Shown: positions 26,013 to 35,091, counted from the stretch's first letter. The stretch: DNA of 64,000 nt from Candidatus Kaistia colombiensis (GCA_029203105.1 CP119318.1:1936501-2000500), one strand, 5' to 3'. Translations and numbers: made by a program. Notes: generated from the letters alone by a model not told the origin.

Positions 26013-27146
26013 TCATTGTCGAGAATGGCCCTGGGCGATGCCATAGTCGTCGCGCCAGTTCTGAAGCGCGGGAAGCGCCAGCCCAGCTTGGTCGAAGACG
26101 TGCACGTATCGGGGCTCGGCCACGTAGCTTGTCGTGGAATCGCTGGCGAGGTCGTGGATGCCGCGGAACGAGCCGGTGATCTTCTCGCCCGATTGCAGCT
26201 GCGCGAACAGGATGGTGTCGGCGCCGAGGAACTCCTTGCCGCTTGGGCGGACCTGCAGCGGTCCTTGTGGGCTGAGCGCTAGATGTTCGGGGCGGATGCC
26301 GATGGTGACGGGCCGGCCAACCAGTTCGGGCGCAGCGCGCACCGCGGCTTCGAGAATACCGCGGCCTTCGTCAACGGAAAGGCGGATACCGCTCGCGCCG
26401 ACGCTTTCGACCTTCGCATCGAGGAAGTTCATCTGCGGCGCGCCCAGAAAGCCGGCGACGAAGCGGTTGTTCGGCCGGGCATAGAGCTCGATCGGCGCGC
26501 CAACCTGCTCGACGATGCCGTCGCGCAGCACCACGATCCGGTCGGCCATGGTCATTGCCTCGACCTGATCATGCGTCACATAGATCATGGTCGATTTAAG
26601 CCGGCGATGCAGCGCGACGATCTCGCTCCGCATCTTGACGCGCAGCTCCGCATCGAGATTGGAAAGTGGCTCGTCAAACAGGAACGCCTTCGGCTCCTTG
26701 ACGATCGCCCGGCCGATGACGACGCGCTGGCTTTGGCCACCGGAAAGCTGTGACGGCTTGCGGTCCAGCAGATGGCTGATCTGTAGGATCTCCGCCGCCT
26801 GCCGGATCCGGCTCGCGATCTCGGCCTTCGGCGTCTTCTGGTTGACCAGGCCAAAGCGAAGGTTCTCGTAGACGCTCATATGCGGGTAGAGCGCATAGGA
26901 CTGGAACACCATCGCCATGCCGCGCGCCGACGGCAGCAGGTGGTCGCAGCGCCGGCCGGCGATGTGGATCTCGCCGGAGGAAACCTCCTCCAGCCCGGCG
27001 ATCATCCTGAGCAGCGTGGACTTGCCGCATCCGGACGGCCCGACGAAGACGGTGAAGGATCCGTCCTCGATGGCGAGATCGATGCCGTGGATCACCTCGG
27101 CGGCCTGATAGCTCTTGCGGATGCTCTTCAGTTCGAGCCTTGCCAT
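26013..27146 (-). CDS. ugpC: Carbohydrate ABC transporter ATP-binding protein (UgpC/MalK type)
   Basis: A 377-residue ATPase of the MalK/UgpC group. Walker A GPSGCGKST is at 36-44, the Q-loop is in MVFQSYALYPHM, the signature is LSGGQSQRV, and Walker B is FLFDEPLSNLD. The C-terminal third (about 240-377) is the TOBE/OB regulatory domain, with the IGIRPEHL motif. It energises the two permeases encoded upstream. Because such ATPases are often shared, it could also serve the ATPase-less importer at 51962-55216. It is the last gene of the operon, 11 bases after the glycosidase. Confidence 0.93.
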   Translation of the reverse strand: MARLELKSIRKSYQAAEVIHGIDLAIEDGSFTVFVGPSGCGKSTLLRMIAGLEEVSSGEIHIAGRRCDHLLPSARGMAMVFQSYALYPHMSVYENLRFGLVNQKTPKAEIASRIRQAAEILQISHLLDRKPSQLSGGQSQRVVIGRAIVKEPKAFLFDEPLSNLDAELRVKMRSEIVALHRRLKSTMIYVTHDQVEAMTMADRIVVLRDGIVEQVGAPIELYARPNNRFVAGFLGAPQMNFLDAKVESVGASGIRLSVDEGRGILEAAVRAAPELVGRPVTIGIRPEHLALSPQGPLQVRPSGKEFLGADTILFAQLQSGEKITGSFRGIHDLASDSTTSYVAEPRYVHVFDQAGLALPALQNWRDDYGIAQGHSRQ

Positions 27147-27157
27147 GCGCGCCTCCC

Positions 27158-29854
27158 TCAGCTTGCCGCCACGAGGGAGCTTGCCGCCACGAGGGTGAGG
27201 CGATCGCCGGCCTTGAGGCTGCGCGTCGCCGGCAGGACGACGGTGTCGCCATCTCGTTCCACGGCAGCGCCATCGACGGAAACCGCGCCCTTGAGGAAGG
27301 GCAGGGTGATCCGTGCCACGTCGAGTTCGCCGCCCTTGACCGTCAGCGAGACCCGGCCGTCCTGCCGCTCCAGTTCGCCCCAGCCCTTGCCGGCAGACCA
27401 GAAAAGCGTGCCATCCTCATCGCGTTTGGGGGCGAAGCCGATCTGGTTGACGCGCTGGTCGAAGGTGAGCCCGGTCCAGGCATTGACCAGCGCGTAGCTC
27501 GACAGCGAGCGCGCATAGTAGCTGCCGCATTCGATCTCGCTCCAGGGGCTGCGGTTGGAGCCGTCATGGCGGGCGCGGGCGGTGCGCACGATCGTCAGGC
27601 CCTCCTCGGTCAAGCCACGCAGGATCAGGTGCGAGGCGAGCATGTATTCGAGCCCGGTCCAGACCTCTTCGGCATAGGGCGGCGGGACGGCGGGCTCATG
27701 CGTACCCTCCGGATACGTGCAGAGCAGAGTGCCACCCTCGTTTTCATAGGCATAGACGCGGCATGGGTTGAAATGGTCGCGCAAGCTCGGGCGGTAGTTC
27801 TCGTCGAAAACCGATTTCAGCGCCGTGCGTACCTTGTCCGGCGCGATCAAGTCGCCGAGGCCGGCGAGGTCGGCGTGCCACTGGCCGAGGATCTGGTCGG
27901 TGAGGCAACCTTCGCCGATCTGGTACTTGATCTCGCGATACTCCTCCGACCAGTAGGCATCCATGAAGCTGTCGGCGAGCACGCCGGCGGCGCGGTCGCT
28001 GTCGAAGCGCTGGATGAACGCCTTGTCCGAGAGGTCGAGGCCCTGGGCGAAATAGCGGCCATTGAACAACGCCGCGTCGACATAGGCGCCGCCCTTCGCC
28101 ACCATGGCGTCGAGCTCGGCCGCGAAACCGGTCTCGCCGACGGCCTCGGCCATCCGCGCACAGGCCCGCTGGGCCGCGAGATACATTGTCGTCAGCCAGG
28201 AATTCGGGCCGAACAGCTCCATGTCCAGCGTGTGGTGCTGGCGCCCCCACAGCACGCCGGTCCGTTCCGGGTCCCAATGGTCGGGATTCTCCGGCGACCA
28301 GGCGTATTCCATGGCACGGCGGATATTGGGCCAGAAGCGCTTCAGCCAGCCATCGTCGCCATGGTTCTTCCACTCGCGATAGGTCTTGATGATTGCGCCG
28401 AAATGGCCATCGGCGCAGGGGCCGATGATGTCGAAGCCGGAGCCGAGCGGCAGGCGCTGGCGGAAGGTCAGGCCGCCGGTCGGCAGCTGGTTATATTGCC
28501 ACTCCGTCTCGCGCAGGCTGCGCTCCAGCGCCGGGAACAGCGAGGAGAGCGCCTGCTGGTAGTTCCAGACGTGGGTACAGGAGCCTTCGCAGGATCCTTC
28601 GCGCTCATGCTGGCCCTCCCAGCCCCAGAGCTCACCGCCTTCAAGGCGCAGGACCGTCGCGGTGCGCAGAAGTCCCATGGTGCCGGTGGCGGCGTCGACG
28701 ATCTCCGCCGGCAGCGCGGCGGCGAAGATCGAATCCCGGAAGCGTGTGGTGTCCCCTTCGAGCGTTTCCCAGCGCTTAAATGTATCGGTGGCGCTCGCCA
28801 GAGAGTCCGCCCATTGCGTGGCGTAGTAGTTGGTCCAGGTCGGGTTCGTCGGCGCGTTGGAGGCGGAAGCGAGACTGTCCGGCTTCTGTCGGTTGAACCA
28901 GTAGATGCTGCCGAGCGGGTAGTTCCAGGCGATGGCGAAGCGCACCGTCCGTCGCTCGCCGGGCGCAACGGTGATCCGCGCCGCGAGCGTGCCGTGTTCC
29001 GGCTGGTTGAACATGTTGCGGGTCTGGCGCGGCTTGTCGTAGCGCCGCTCGTGCAGGCGGCCTGGCCGGGCGAATTCGCGCCAATGCAGGCTGAGGCTGT
29101 CGAACCACTGGCCGCGAAAGTGGTAGTCGACGTGATCGACGTCGTCGGCGTCCGTCATGATGGTGAGGTCGCCGCGCTGGTCGCGCGGGCGGTTCTCGTC
29201 TGCCGAGGTCAGGTGCAGGGCGGAGAGACCGTCCTGTTGGACGAAATGATGGATGCCGCTGTCGCAGCCGAAATTGCCCAGCGTGCCGGCGATCGTGTAG
29301 TCGATCGGCGCATCCGTGGGGTTCTCGATCTCGAAGGCGAACATGGCGACCGGCAGCGAGCTGTCGCGGTCGTTGTGCGGGATGAAGGGCGAGAGAGCCG
29401 ACATCGTCACCGCACCGGGAAAGCGCGTATCCTGAAAGAGGTATTCGGCGACGGGGAAGCGACCGACGAGGGTAACGTCGTCGAAATGCGGCACGCCGGC
29501 CATGGAATCGCGGTTGGCGCCGAAGCCATAGCCGTCGAACCGGCGGATCGAGGGCGAGCCGGTCGGCGTGCCCTCATAGGGGCCATTCAGCACCAGGGCG
29601 CTCAGGAGCTTGCCGTCCTGCTCCGCCTTGACGGCGAAGTGGCTGTAGCCGTTGAACTGGTGCAGTTCCGGCCGGTTGCGGATCGACCAGTCGACCATCC
29701 GGCCGGCGCCGGTGATCGAAAATCCGCCGGCGCCGATGCCGCCGAGCGGGAAGGCGGCGTAGCGCAGCCGCTCGCCCTTGAACACGAAACGGTCGTCGAT
29801 CGAGCCCAGATCGTCCAGCATGCTTTGGATTCCCATTGTCTGTCGTTTTTTCAT
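27158..29854 (-). CDS. GH116-family glycoside hydrolase (beta-glucosidase/glucosylceramidase type)
   Basis: An 898-residue protein without a signal peptide. The N-terminal beta-sandwich begins with AFPLGGIGAGGF near residue 35-47, the usual opening of GH116/DUF608 proteins; an (alpha/alpha)6 catalytic domain follows from about 380. Candidate catalytic acids are Glu423 in CEGSCTHVWNY and Asp544 in HHTLDMELFGPNSW, by comparison with the known Glu/Asp pair of GH116. Being cytoplasmic, it would split imported beta-glucosides or beta-xylosides. Two starts are possible (29854 or 29836), neither with a clear ribosome site. The last ten residues are a duplicated VAASSLVAAS-type tail caused by an 18-bp tandem repeat. 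Confidence 0.88.
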   Translation of the reverse strand: MKKRQTMGIQSMLDDLGSIDDRFVFKGERLRYAAFPLGGIGAGGFSITGAGRMVDWSIRNRPELHQFNGYSHFAVKAEQDGKLLSALVLNGPYEGTPTGSPSIRRFDGYGFGANRDSMAGVPHFDDVTLVGRFPVAEYLFQDTRFPGAVTMSALSPFIPHNDRDSSLPVAMFAFEIENPTDAPIDYTIAGTLGNFGCDSGIHHFVQQDGLSALHLTSADENRPRDQRGDLTIMTDADDVDHVDYHFRGQWFDSLSLHWREFARPGRLHERRYDKPRQTRNMFNQPEHGTLAARITVAPGERRTVRFAIAWNYPLGSIYWFNRQKPDSLASASNAPTNPTWTNYYATQWADSLASATDTFKRWETLEGDTTRFRDSIFAAALPAEIVDAATGTMGLLRTATVLRLEGGELWGWEGQHEREGSCEGSCTHVWNYQQALSSLFPALERSLRETEWQYNQLPTGGLTFRQRLPLGSGFDIIGPCADGHFGAIIKTYREWKNHGDDGWLKRFWPNIRRAMEYAWSPENPDHWDPERTGVLWGRQHHTLDMELFGPNSWLTTMYLAAQRACARMAEAVGETGFAAELDAMVAKGGAYVDAALFNGRYFAQGLDLSDKAFIQRFDSDRAAGVLADSFMDAYWSEEYREIKYQIGEGCLTDQILGQWHADLAGLGDLIAPDKVRTALKSVFDENYRPSLRDHFNPCRVYAYENEGGTLLCTYPEGTHEPAVPPPYAEEVWTGLEYMLASHLILRGLTEEGLTIVRTARARHDGSNRSPWSEIECGSYYARSLSSYALVNAWTGLTFDQRVNQIGFAPKRDEDGTLFWSAGKGWGELERQDGRVSLTVKGGELDVARITLPFLKGAVSVDGAAVERDGDTVVLPATRSLKAGDRLTLVAASSLVAAS
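27161..27196. repeat. 18-bp tandem duplication at the 3' end of the glycosidase gene
   Basis: The unit GCTTGCCGCCACGAGGG(A/T) occurs twice in direct succession (27161-27178 and 27179-27196). It is in frame and lies right next to the stop codon, giving the C-terminal repeat LVAAS-SLVAAS. The two units differ only at the last base, so the event looks recent. Confidence 0.85.
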
Positions 29855-29898
29855 TGGCGGGGCGGCGCAGGGCACGCCCGCTTGAGGCCGTGAAAGCG

Positions 29899-30738
29899 CT
29901 AATTCTTGATGCCGCTCATGGTGACCCCTTCGACCACCAGTTTCTGGGCGACGAGGAAGATCAGGATGACCGGCAGCACCGCCATGCTCATCGCCGCCAT
30001 CACCATCGAGAGATTGCCCTGACCCATGAAGCCGCGAAGCATGTCCATGGCGACGGGCAGGGTCATCGATTCCTGCGGTTCCAGCAGCACGCGTGCCTGG
30101 AAGTAGTAGTTCCAGGTCTGGGTGAAGGTAATGATGCCGAGCGCCGACAGCGCCGGCCGCAATTGCGGCAGCGAGATGCGGAAGAAGATCTTGAAATAGC
30201 CGGCGCCGTCCATCAGCGCTGCTTCCTCCAGCGCCTTCGGCTGCGAGCGCATGAACTGGCGCACCAGGAAGACGCCGAAGCTCGAGGTCAGATACATCAG
30301 CGCCAGGCCGACGGGCCGGTTGAGCAGCCCGGTCTCGGCATAGCCGAGATAGATCGGGATGATCGTCACCTGCGCCGGAAACATCAGCCCGACCAGCATG
30401 ATGAAGAACAGGCTGTCGCGGCCGGGGAAGTCCAGCCGGGCGAAGGCGAAGGCGGCCAGCGTGCAGGTTACAAGCTGGCCGACCGTGACGAGCACGGCAA
30501 TCTGCACGGAGTTCCAGTAGATCCTGAGGAACGGCACGTCGGAGGCGAGTACGGCGCGATAGTTCGTCAGGTCGAAGTTTTGCGGCAGGAAGCTCGGCGG
30601 CATCTTGTAGGCGTCGGCGACCGGCCGAAACGACATCGAGAACAGCCACATGAAGGGCAACAGCATGAAGATGCCGAGCACCACCATGACCGCGATGATC
30701 GCCCGATTGGCCCAGCGGGCCCTGGATTTTGTCTGCAT
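29899..30738 (-). CDS. Carbohydrate ABC transporter permease (MalG/UgpE type)
   Basis: A 279-residue inner-membrane protein with six hydrophobic helices. The coupling-loop EAA motif reads EEAALMDGAGYFKIFFRISLP near residue 185-205. It is the second permease of the GH116-associated importer. The start is MQTKSRARW, with AGGAG eight bases upstream; the reading frame upstream of this is antisense shadow of the partner permease. It is 11 bases after that permease and 44 bases before the glycosidase. Confidence 0.93.
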   Translation of the reverse strand: MQTKSRARWANRAIIAVMVVLGIFMLLPFMWLFSMSFRPVADAYKMPPSFLPQNFDLTNYRAVLASDVPFLRIYWNSVQIAVLVTVGQLVTCTLAAFAFARLDFPGRDSLFFIMLVGLMFPAQVTIIPIYLGYAETGLLNRPVGLALMYLTSSFGVFLVRQFMRSQPKALEEAALMDGAGYFKIFFRISLPQLRPALSALGIITFTQTWNYYFQARVLLEPQESMTLPVAMDMLRGFMGQGNLSMVMAAMSMAVLPVILIFLVAQKLVVEGVTMSGIKN

Positions 30739-30749
30739 TGGCGATCTCC

Positions 30750-31685
30750 TCAGTAGCTGACCCATCGCCGCGAACCTAGGAGCTGCAGCGAGGTGAGAAG
30801 CAGGATGACGAGCGTGAGGACGACGGCGATCGAGGCGGCATAGCCGATCTCGAACGACCCGAACGCTTCCTCGACGATCAGGATCGACATGGAGCGGGTG
30901 GAATCGCCGGGGCCACCCGCAGTCAGGATGACGATCGACTCGAACACCTGCAGGGCGCCGATCGAGGCATAGACGATGTTGAAGAAGATCACCGGTGAGA
31001 TCCATGGCAGGATGATCTTGGTGAACCGGCGCCAGTAGGAAGCGCCGTCCATGGTCGCCGCATCCATGATCGTCTTCGGCACGCCCTGAAGCGCGGCGAT
31101 GAAGATGATCATGAAGAAGCCGGTATTCTTCCAGACGTCCATGATGATGATCGACATCATCGCTGTCTTCGACGAGGTGAGCCAGCGCACCGGGGTCAGG
31201 CCCAGCTGGATCAGGTAGTAATTGATGACGCCGAGTTCATCGCCATAGAAATAACTCCAGACAATCGAGACGAAGGCGGCGGCGATGATCACCGGCAGGA
31301 AGAAGGCGAGCCGGAAGAAATAGAGCAGCCAGGACGGCATGGCGCGGTTTAGCGCCAGTGCCAGCGCCAGGCCGACGCCGACATTGAAGCTCACGGCGAA
31401 GAAGGCGAAGCGCAGCGTATTCCAGAAGATCTGCAGCGAACGGTCGTCGGTGAGGAAGCGACGGAAATTGTCGAGCCCGACAAAGGTCGCCCCCTCGATT
31501 GGGTCGTAATAGGTGAAGCTCAGAAGGAAGGTGACGATCACTGGCGCGAGCACGAAGATCAGGTAGAGAACGAAGGACGGCAGGATGAAGAGGTAGCCGG
31601 CTCGTGCCTGGGCTCGTTTCAGTTCCGACGGCCGGTCGGCAACCGCCCGCGTCGCGACGGGGGAATTGGCGGCAAAGATGGTCAT
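30750..31685 (-). CDS. Carbohydrate ABC transporter permease (MalF/UgpA type)
   Basis: A 311-residue inner-membrane permease with six main helices; the first begins at YLFILPSFVLYLIF (about residue 30). The EAA loop is TIMDAATMDGASYWRRFTKIILP near 205-225. It pairs with the UgpE-type permease to form the channel for a glycoside or oligosaccharide delivered by the binding protein encoded upstream. Start MTIFAANSP is 82 bases after the binding-protein gene, beyond a strong hairpin. Confidence 0.93.
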   Translation of the reverse strand: MTIFAANSPVATRAVADRPSELKRAQARAGYLFILPSFVLYLIFVLAPVIVTFLLSFTYYDPIEGATFVGLDNFRRFLTDDRSLQIFWNTLRFAFFAVSFNVGVGLALALALNRAMPSWLLYFFRLAFFLPVIIAAAFVSIVWSYFYGDELGVINYYLIQLGLTPVRWLTSSKTAMMSIIIMDVWKNTGFFMIIFIAALQGVPKTIMDAATMDGASYWRRFTKIILPWISPVIFFNIVYASIGALQVFESIVILTAGGPGDSTRSMSILIVEEAFGSFEIGYAASIAVVLTLVILLLTSLQLLGSRRWVSY

Positions 31686-31730
31686 GGCTTGCGGTTCGCT
31701 TTCGCGCTCTCGAACAGGCTCGGCAGCGGA

Positions 31731-31754
31731 CCTCTCCCGCCGGGGCGGGAGAGG
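31731..31754 (-). repeat. Hairpin between binding-protein and permease genes
   Basis: CCTCTCCCGCC and GGCGGGAGAGG form an 11-bp perfect inverted repeat with a two-base centre (in practice a nine-base stem and a six-base loop), 13 bases after the binding-protein stop. No U run follows on the minus strand, so a stabilising or attenuating role is likelier than complete termination. Confidence 0.7.
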
Positions 31755-31767
31755 GGAGGGAACGACC

Positions 31768-33036
31768 TCAGCCCTTCGAGGCGAGGCGTTTGAAGGACGC
31801 CTCGAGTTCCTCGTGCGTCTTCTTCACGCCCTCGGCGATCGGGATCTCGTCCGCCATCATGGCCTGGTAGTTGCGGATGAAGATCTTCTCGACCTCCTGG
31901 AAGTTCGCCGGCGACGGCACGGGGATCGTGTTCGGCAGCGTCTTGTAATAGAGCGCGGCGCTGGGCGGGAAAGCGAGGAAGGCCTTGGTTTCCGCCGCGG
32001 TCTTGCGGCCTGGGACGCCACCGCCGCCTTCGCCTTCTTCCTTCTGGGTTTCGAAGCTGGTGAGTTCGCTGATCAGCGCCTTGGCCAGTTCCGGGTGCTC
32101 GGAGGTGCGCGACACGGCATAGCCGCCAAAACCGATGACCGTCGCATCCGTCTCCTTCTTCGGCGGAATCGCGACATCCATATCCAGCTTGGCGTTGATG
32201 GCGTTCTGCACGATCCAGTGGCCGCGCGAGATCATCGCCACCTGGCCGGCCATGAACTGATTGTCCATTGTCTCCTTGCCGGGGATTGGCGAGACCTTGT
32301 CGACATGAATCAGGTCATGCAGGTACTGTAGCGACTCCGCCACCTTCGGGTCGAGCATGTTCGAGCCGCTCCAGTCCTTGTTCAGGATCGAGGTGCCGTT
32401 CGAGAAGAACCAGGGCTGCACGAAGAAGAACTGGCTCGGCACTTCATAGCCGAACTGCGTCGCATTGCCGGCGGCGTCGCGCTTGGTCAGCTTCTTCGCC
32501 ACATCGCGAAACTCGTCCCAGTTCCAGACCGTGTCCTTCGGCAGATCCACACCGGCATCCCTGAACAGGGCCCGGTTGTAGTTGATCATGATGTTGTTCC
32601 AGCCGATCGGAATGAAATAGGTCTTCCCCTGATAGGAGGACTGCTCGAACAGGCTGGGCGCAAAATCGGAATAGCCTGGATTGGCGGCAATGTAGTCGTC
32701 GAGCGGCACAAACAGCTTCTTTGACTCGAAGGTGCGGAAGGTCTCGATCGCCGTGCCGTAGACATCGGCGGCGTTGCGCGCGTTGAACTGGCTCAGCACC
32801 CGCGTGACGTAGTCGCCCCATCCGGTCGAGATCGGATCCATGGTGAGCTCGACGGTGACGTTCGGGTAGTCCTTGTTGAAGCGCTCGATCGCATGCTTGA
32901 TCGCCGTCGTCTGCGCCTCGCCGCCGAACGACATCAGCTTCAGCGTCGCCTTCTCGTCGGATTGGGCATGCGCCGCCGACAGGGCCGCCAGGCCTATCGC
33001 GGCCGATAGAGCCAATTTCGCAATTCCTCGAAACAT
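31768..33036 (-). CDS. Carbohydrate-binding periplasmic protein (UgpB/MalE type)
   Basis: A 422-residue type-2 extracellular binding protein. A Sec signal peptide spans MFRGIAKLALSAAIGLAALS with cleavage after AHA/QSDE. The mature part shows the family segments RFNKDYPNVTVELT, GKTYFIPIGWNN and FMAGQVAMISRGHW. A glycine-rich insertion (EEGEGGGGVPG near 350) is unusual. GGGGAGGAAG lies right before the start codon. It supplies the UgpAE permeases and by context binds a beta-linked di- or oligosaccharide or glycoside later split by the GH116 enzyme. Confidence 0.92.
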   Translation of the reverse strand: MFRGIAKLALSAAIGLAALSAAHAQSDEKATLKLMSFGGEAQTTAIKHAIERFNKDYPNVTVELTMDPISTGWGDYVTRVLSQFNARNAADVYGTAIETFRTFESKKLFVPLDDYIAANPGYSDFAPSLFEQSSYQGKTYFIPIGWNNIMINYNRALFRDAGVDLPKDTVWNWDEFRDVAKKLTKRDAAGNATQFGYEVPSQFFFVQPWFFSNGTSILNKDWSGSNMLDPKVAESLQYLHDLIHVDKVSPIPGKETMDNQFMAGQVAMISRGHWIVQNAINAKLDMDVAIPPKKETDATVIGFGGYAVSRTSEHPELAKALISELTSFETQKEEGEGGGGVPGRKTAAETKAFLAFPPSAALYYKTLPNTIPVPSPANFQEVEKIFIRNYQAMMADEIPIAEGVKKTHEELEASFKRLASKG

Positions 33037-33100
33037 GTACTTCCTCCCCACTGGCGACTGCCTTTGGCGGCATGCCGCTCGACAGAACGATCCATCGATT

Positions 33101-33112
33101 CGAAACGTTTCG
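33101..33112. promoter_or_regulatory. LacI-family operator CGAAACGTTTCG, copy 1
   Basis: A perfect 12-bp palindrome with a central CG, the hallmark of LacI/GalR operators. It is 65 bases upstream of the binding-protein start on the minus strand and faces the LacI gene. Its flanks (ATT on one side, TGT on the other) match the second copy when that is read on the opposite strand. Confidence 0.85.
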
Positions 33113-33187
33113 TGTTTGCGTCGAGAGAATGGCCCGTCGATCTTCCTCCTATCGACGAGCCACCAGATCGGATCTGCTTTGCAGGCA

Positions 33188-33199
33188 CGAAACGTTTCG
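33188..33199. promoter_or_regulatory. LacI-family operator CGAAACGTTTCG, copy 2
   Basis: The same 12-bp palindrome, 40 bases upstream of the LacI gene. The centre-to-centre distance to copy 1 is 87 bases. Read on the other strand the extended match with copy 1 is about 16 bases (ACGAAACGTTTCGAAT core), so the two sites are arranged as inverted partners suited to looping and autoregulation. Confidence 0.85.
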
Positions 33200-33238
33200 A
33201 ATAGAACATCGGCACAGGATGAACGCAAGTGAGGATTC

Positions 33239-34249
33239 GTGGCGACGATCAAGGATGTGGCCCGGCGAGCGGGCGTGGCGATATCGACGGTATCCGCGGT
33301 GATCAATCGGTCCGCGCCGGTCAGTGACGACGTGATCCTGCGCGTTCAGGACGCCATACGCGAGATCGGCTACGTGCAGCACAGCGCCGCCAAGGCGCTG
33401 CGAAGCGGCAATTCCAGGCTGATCGGCGTGATTGTTCCCGACATCACCAACCCGCATTTCTCAACGGTGGCGCGAGTTGCGGAGAAGGTCTGCATGGAAG
33501 CGGGCTACATGACCTTCGTCTACAACACCGGCGAGGACGCCGATCAGGAGATGCGGATCCTGCAGATGATGCGCATGCAGCGTGTCGCGGGCCTCATCCT
33601 GATCTCGACCCGCTCGGATGCTGCCCATGGCGCTCGCCTGATGAGCGAGATCAACGTGCCGACTGTATTTCTGGGTAGCTATGTCGAAGAGGCGCCCTTC
33701 GACATGATCACGCTCGACGAGGATCGGGCGAGCCATCTCGCCGTCGACTACCTGTTGGGCCTCGGCCACCGCGACGTCGCCGTGATCAGCGGCCGCGCCG
33801 GCGTGTCGACCAACGAGGAGCGGTTGAATGCCTGCCGGAGGGCTTTTGCCGAGCACGGGCTGGAGCTTCGCGACGACCGGATCATACCTGCCAATTTCAG
33901 CCAACAGCAGGCCTATGACGGCGCCCTGGCACTCCTTGCCGCCAAGGACCGTCCGACCGCGATTTTCGCGCTTTCCAACATGATGACGATCGGTGTCATG
34001 CGGGCGCTATTGTCGTTGAAACTGTCGTGCCCCGGCGATGTGTCGCTGATCGGCATTGACGATTTTGAGTGGCCGGAGATCATGAACCCGCCGATCTCGG
34101 TCGTGGCGCAGCCGATCGTGGCCATGACGGAATGCGCGATCCGGACGCTGCTCGACCAGATCACCAGCAAGAAAGATCCGGTCGGGCATCGGACGATGTT
34201 CCCGCCCGAGCTGATCATCCGGGCGTCGTGCGCGCCGGTCGGTCGCTGA
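33239..34249 (+). CDS. LacI-family transcriptional regulator
   Basis: A 336-residue repressor starting with GTG behind GTGAGGA. The helix-turn-helix and hinge are complete: ATIKDVARRAGVAISTVSAV at 2-21 and the hinge helix SAAKALRSGNSRLIGVIVPD at about 45-65. The periplasmic-binding-like core covers 62-330 with VDYLLGLGHRDVAVISG in the middle. It is divergent from the GH116 importer operon across two identical LacI-type operators and is almost certainly its repressor. The inducer is probably the imported sugar or its cleavage product. Confidence 0.95.
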   Translation: MATIKDVARRAGVAISTVSAVINRSAPVSDDVILRVQDAIREIGYVQHSAAKALRSGNSRLIGVIVPDITNPHFSTVARVAEKVCMEAGYMTFVYNTGEDADQEMRILQMMRMQRVAGLILISTRSDAAHGARLMSEINVPTVFLGSYVEEAPFDMITLDEDRASHLAVDYLLGLGHRDVAVISGRAGVSTNEERLNACRRAFAEHGLELRDDRIIPANFSQQQAYDGALALLAAKDRPTAIFALSNMMTIGVMRALLSLKLSCPGDVSLIGIDDFEWPEIMNPPISVVAQPIVAMTECAIRTLLDQITSKKDPVGHRTMFPPELIIRASCAPVGR

Positions 34250-34374
34250 TGTACCGCGGGACTCGACAGACCGGATAAACTTCGGCATGAATCGTACACA
34301 ATCTTCGGGAGATCGCGTGCACTAGCCTTCGGAATGGCGAGAAAGTGCAGGCGGAGACGGGGTATGCGCGGTCC

Positions 34375-35091
34375 ATGAGCTTCATTCCGAGCCTCGACTT
34401 GCCGGGTCTGCAGACGCTGGAACGCGAAGCCTCGGTATATGAGGCGATCCGCGAGGACATCATTTCGGGTCGCCTGCCGGCGAATGCCCGCCTGATCGTC
34501 GCGGATCTCGCCGAGCGGCATGGCACCTCGACCAATCCGGTCCGTGAGGCGCTGCATCAGTTGCGCGGCGAGGGCTTTGTTGTGATGGCGCCCAATCGCG
34601 GCGCGAGGGTCCGGCCGATCGACGAGGACTTCATCCGCGATATCTACGAGATCGAGGTGCTGATCGAGCCGGCCCTGACCAAATGGTTTGTCGGAATCGC
34701 CACCGACGAGAACATCGCGACGCTGGAAGCGCTGCATGCCGAAATGCTGGAGCTCAACTATGCCGATCCGGTGCGGCACGGCCTGCTGGATACGCAGTTC
34801 CACCACACGATGTATCAGCGCCACTACAACCGCCACGCGGTCGATCTCTGGTGGAAGCACCGCGAGATCCTGCGCGCGATCAGCCGCCGGCACCGCATTT
34901 CGCTTGGCCGGCAGGCCGCGGTGATGCGCGACCATGGTGAGGTACTGGAAGCCATCAAGGCGCAGGACGAGAACGCGGCCGCCGCCATCATTGCGCGGCA
35001 CGTCGAGGGTTCCGGCCGCCACATCATCGAGCAGATGCGCGCCGCGCGGCGCGATATCCCGAGCAAGGCGGAGTTGCCCCCCTACACCTAG
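34375..35091 (+). CDS. GntR-family regulator, FadR subfamily (FCD domain)
   Basis: A 238-residue regulator. The winged helix-turn-helix is at about 18-85, with HGTSTNPVREALHQLRGEGF as recognition segment. The FCD domain follows (about 90-220), with FHHTMYQRHYNRHAVDLWW and RDHGEVLEAI helices. The start is taken as ATG 34375; an in-frame GTG at 34345 is possible. It sits between LacI and the convergent UxuA-like gene. Regulators of this type (UxuR, ExuR, LgoR) commonly control hexuronate genes, so the uronate cluster to the right is the likely target. Confidence 0.88.
   Translation: MSFIPSLDLPGLQTLEREASVYEAIREDIISGRLPANARLIVADLAERHGTSTNPVREALHQLRGEGFVVMAPNRGARVRPIDEDFIRDIYEIEVLIEPALTKWFVGIATDENIATLEALHAEMLELNYADPVRHGLLDTQFHHTMYQRHYNRHAVDLWWKHREILRAISRRHRISLGRQAAVMRDHGEVLEAIKAQDENAAAAIIARHVEGSGRHIIEQMRAARRDIPSKAELPPYT

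Noticed and set aside
25940..26179. Small plus-strand frames overlapping the end of the ugpC gene
   Set aside because: They are antisense to the conserved C-terminal domain of the ATPase and lack starts with ribosome sites.
27140..29893. A 900-codon plus-strand frame opposite the GH116 gene
   Set aside because: The GH116 protein on the other strand has a full domain set and catalytic motifs; the plus-strand product is featureless and arises from codon bias.
32293..32302. A near match to the TTGTCGACAA palindrome inside the binding-protein gene
   Set aside because: It differs at the last base and lies within coding sequence, so it is most likely chance.
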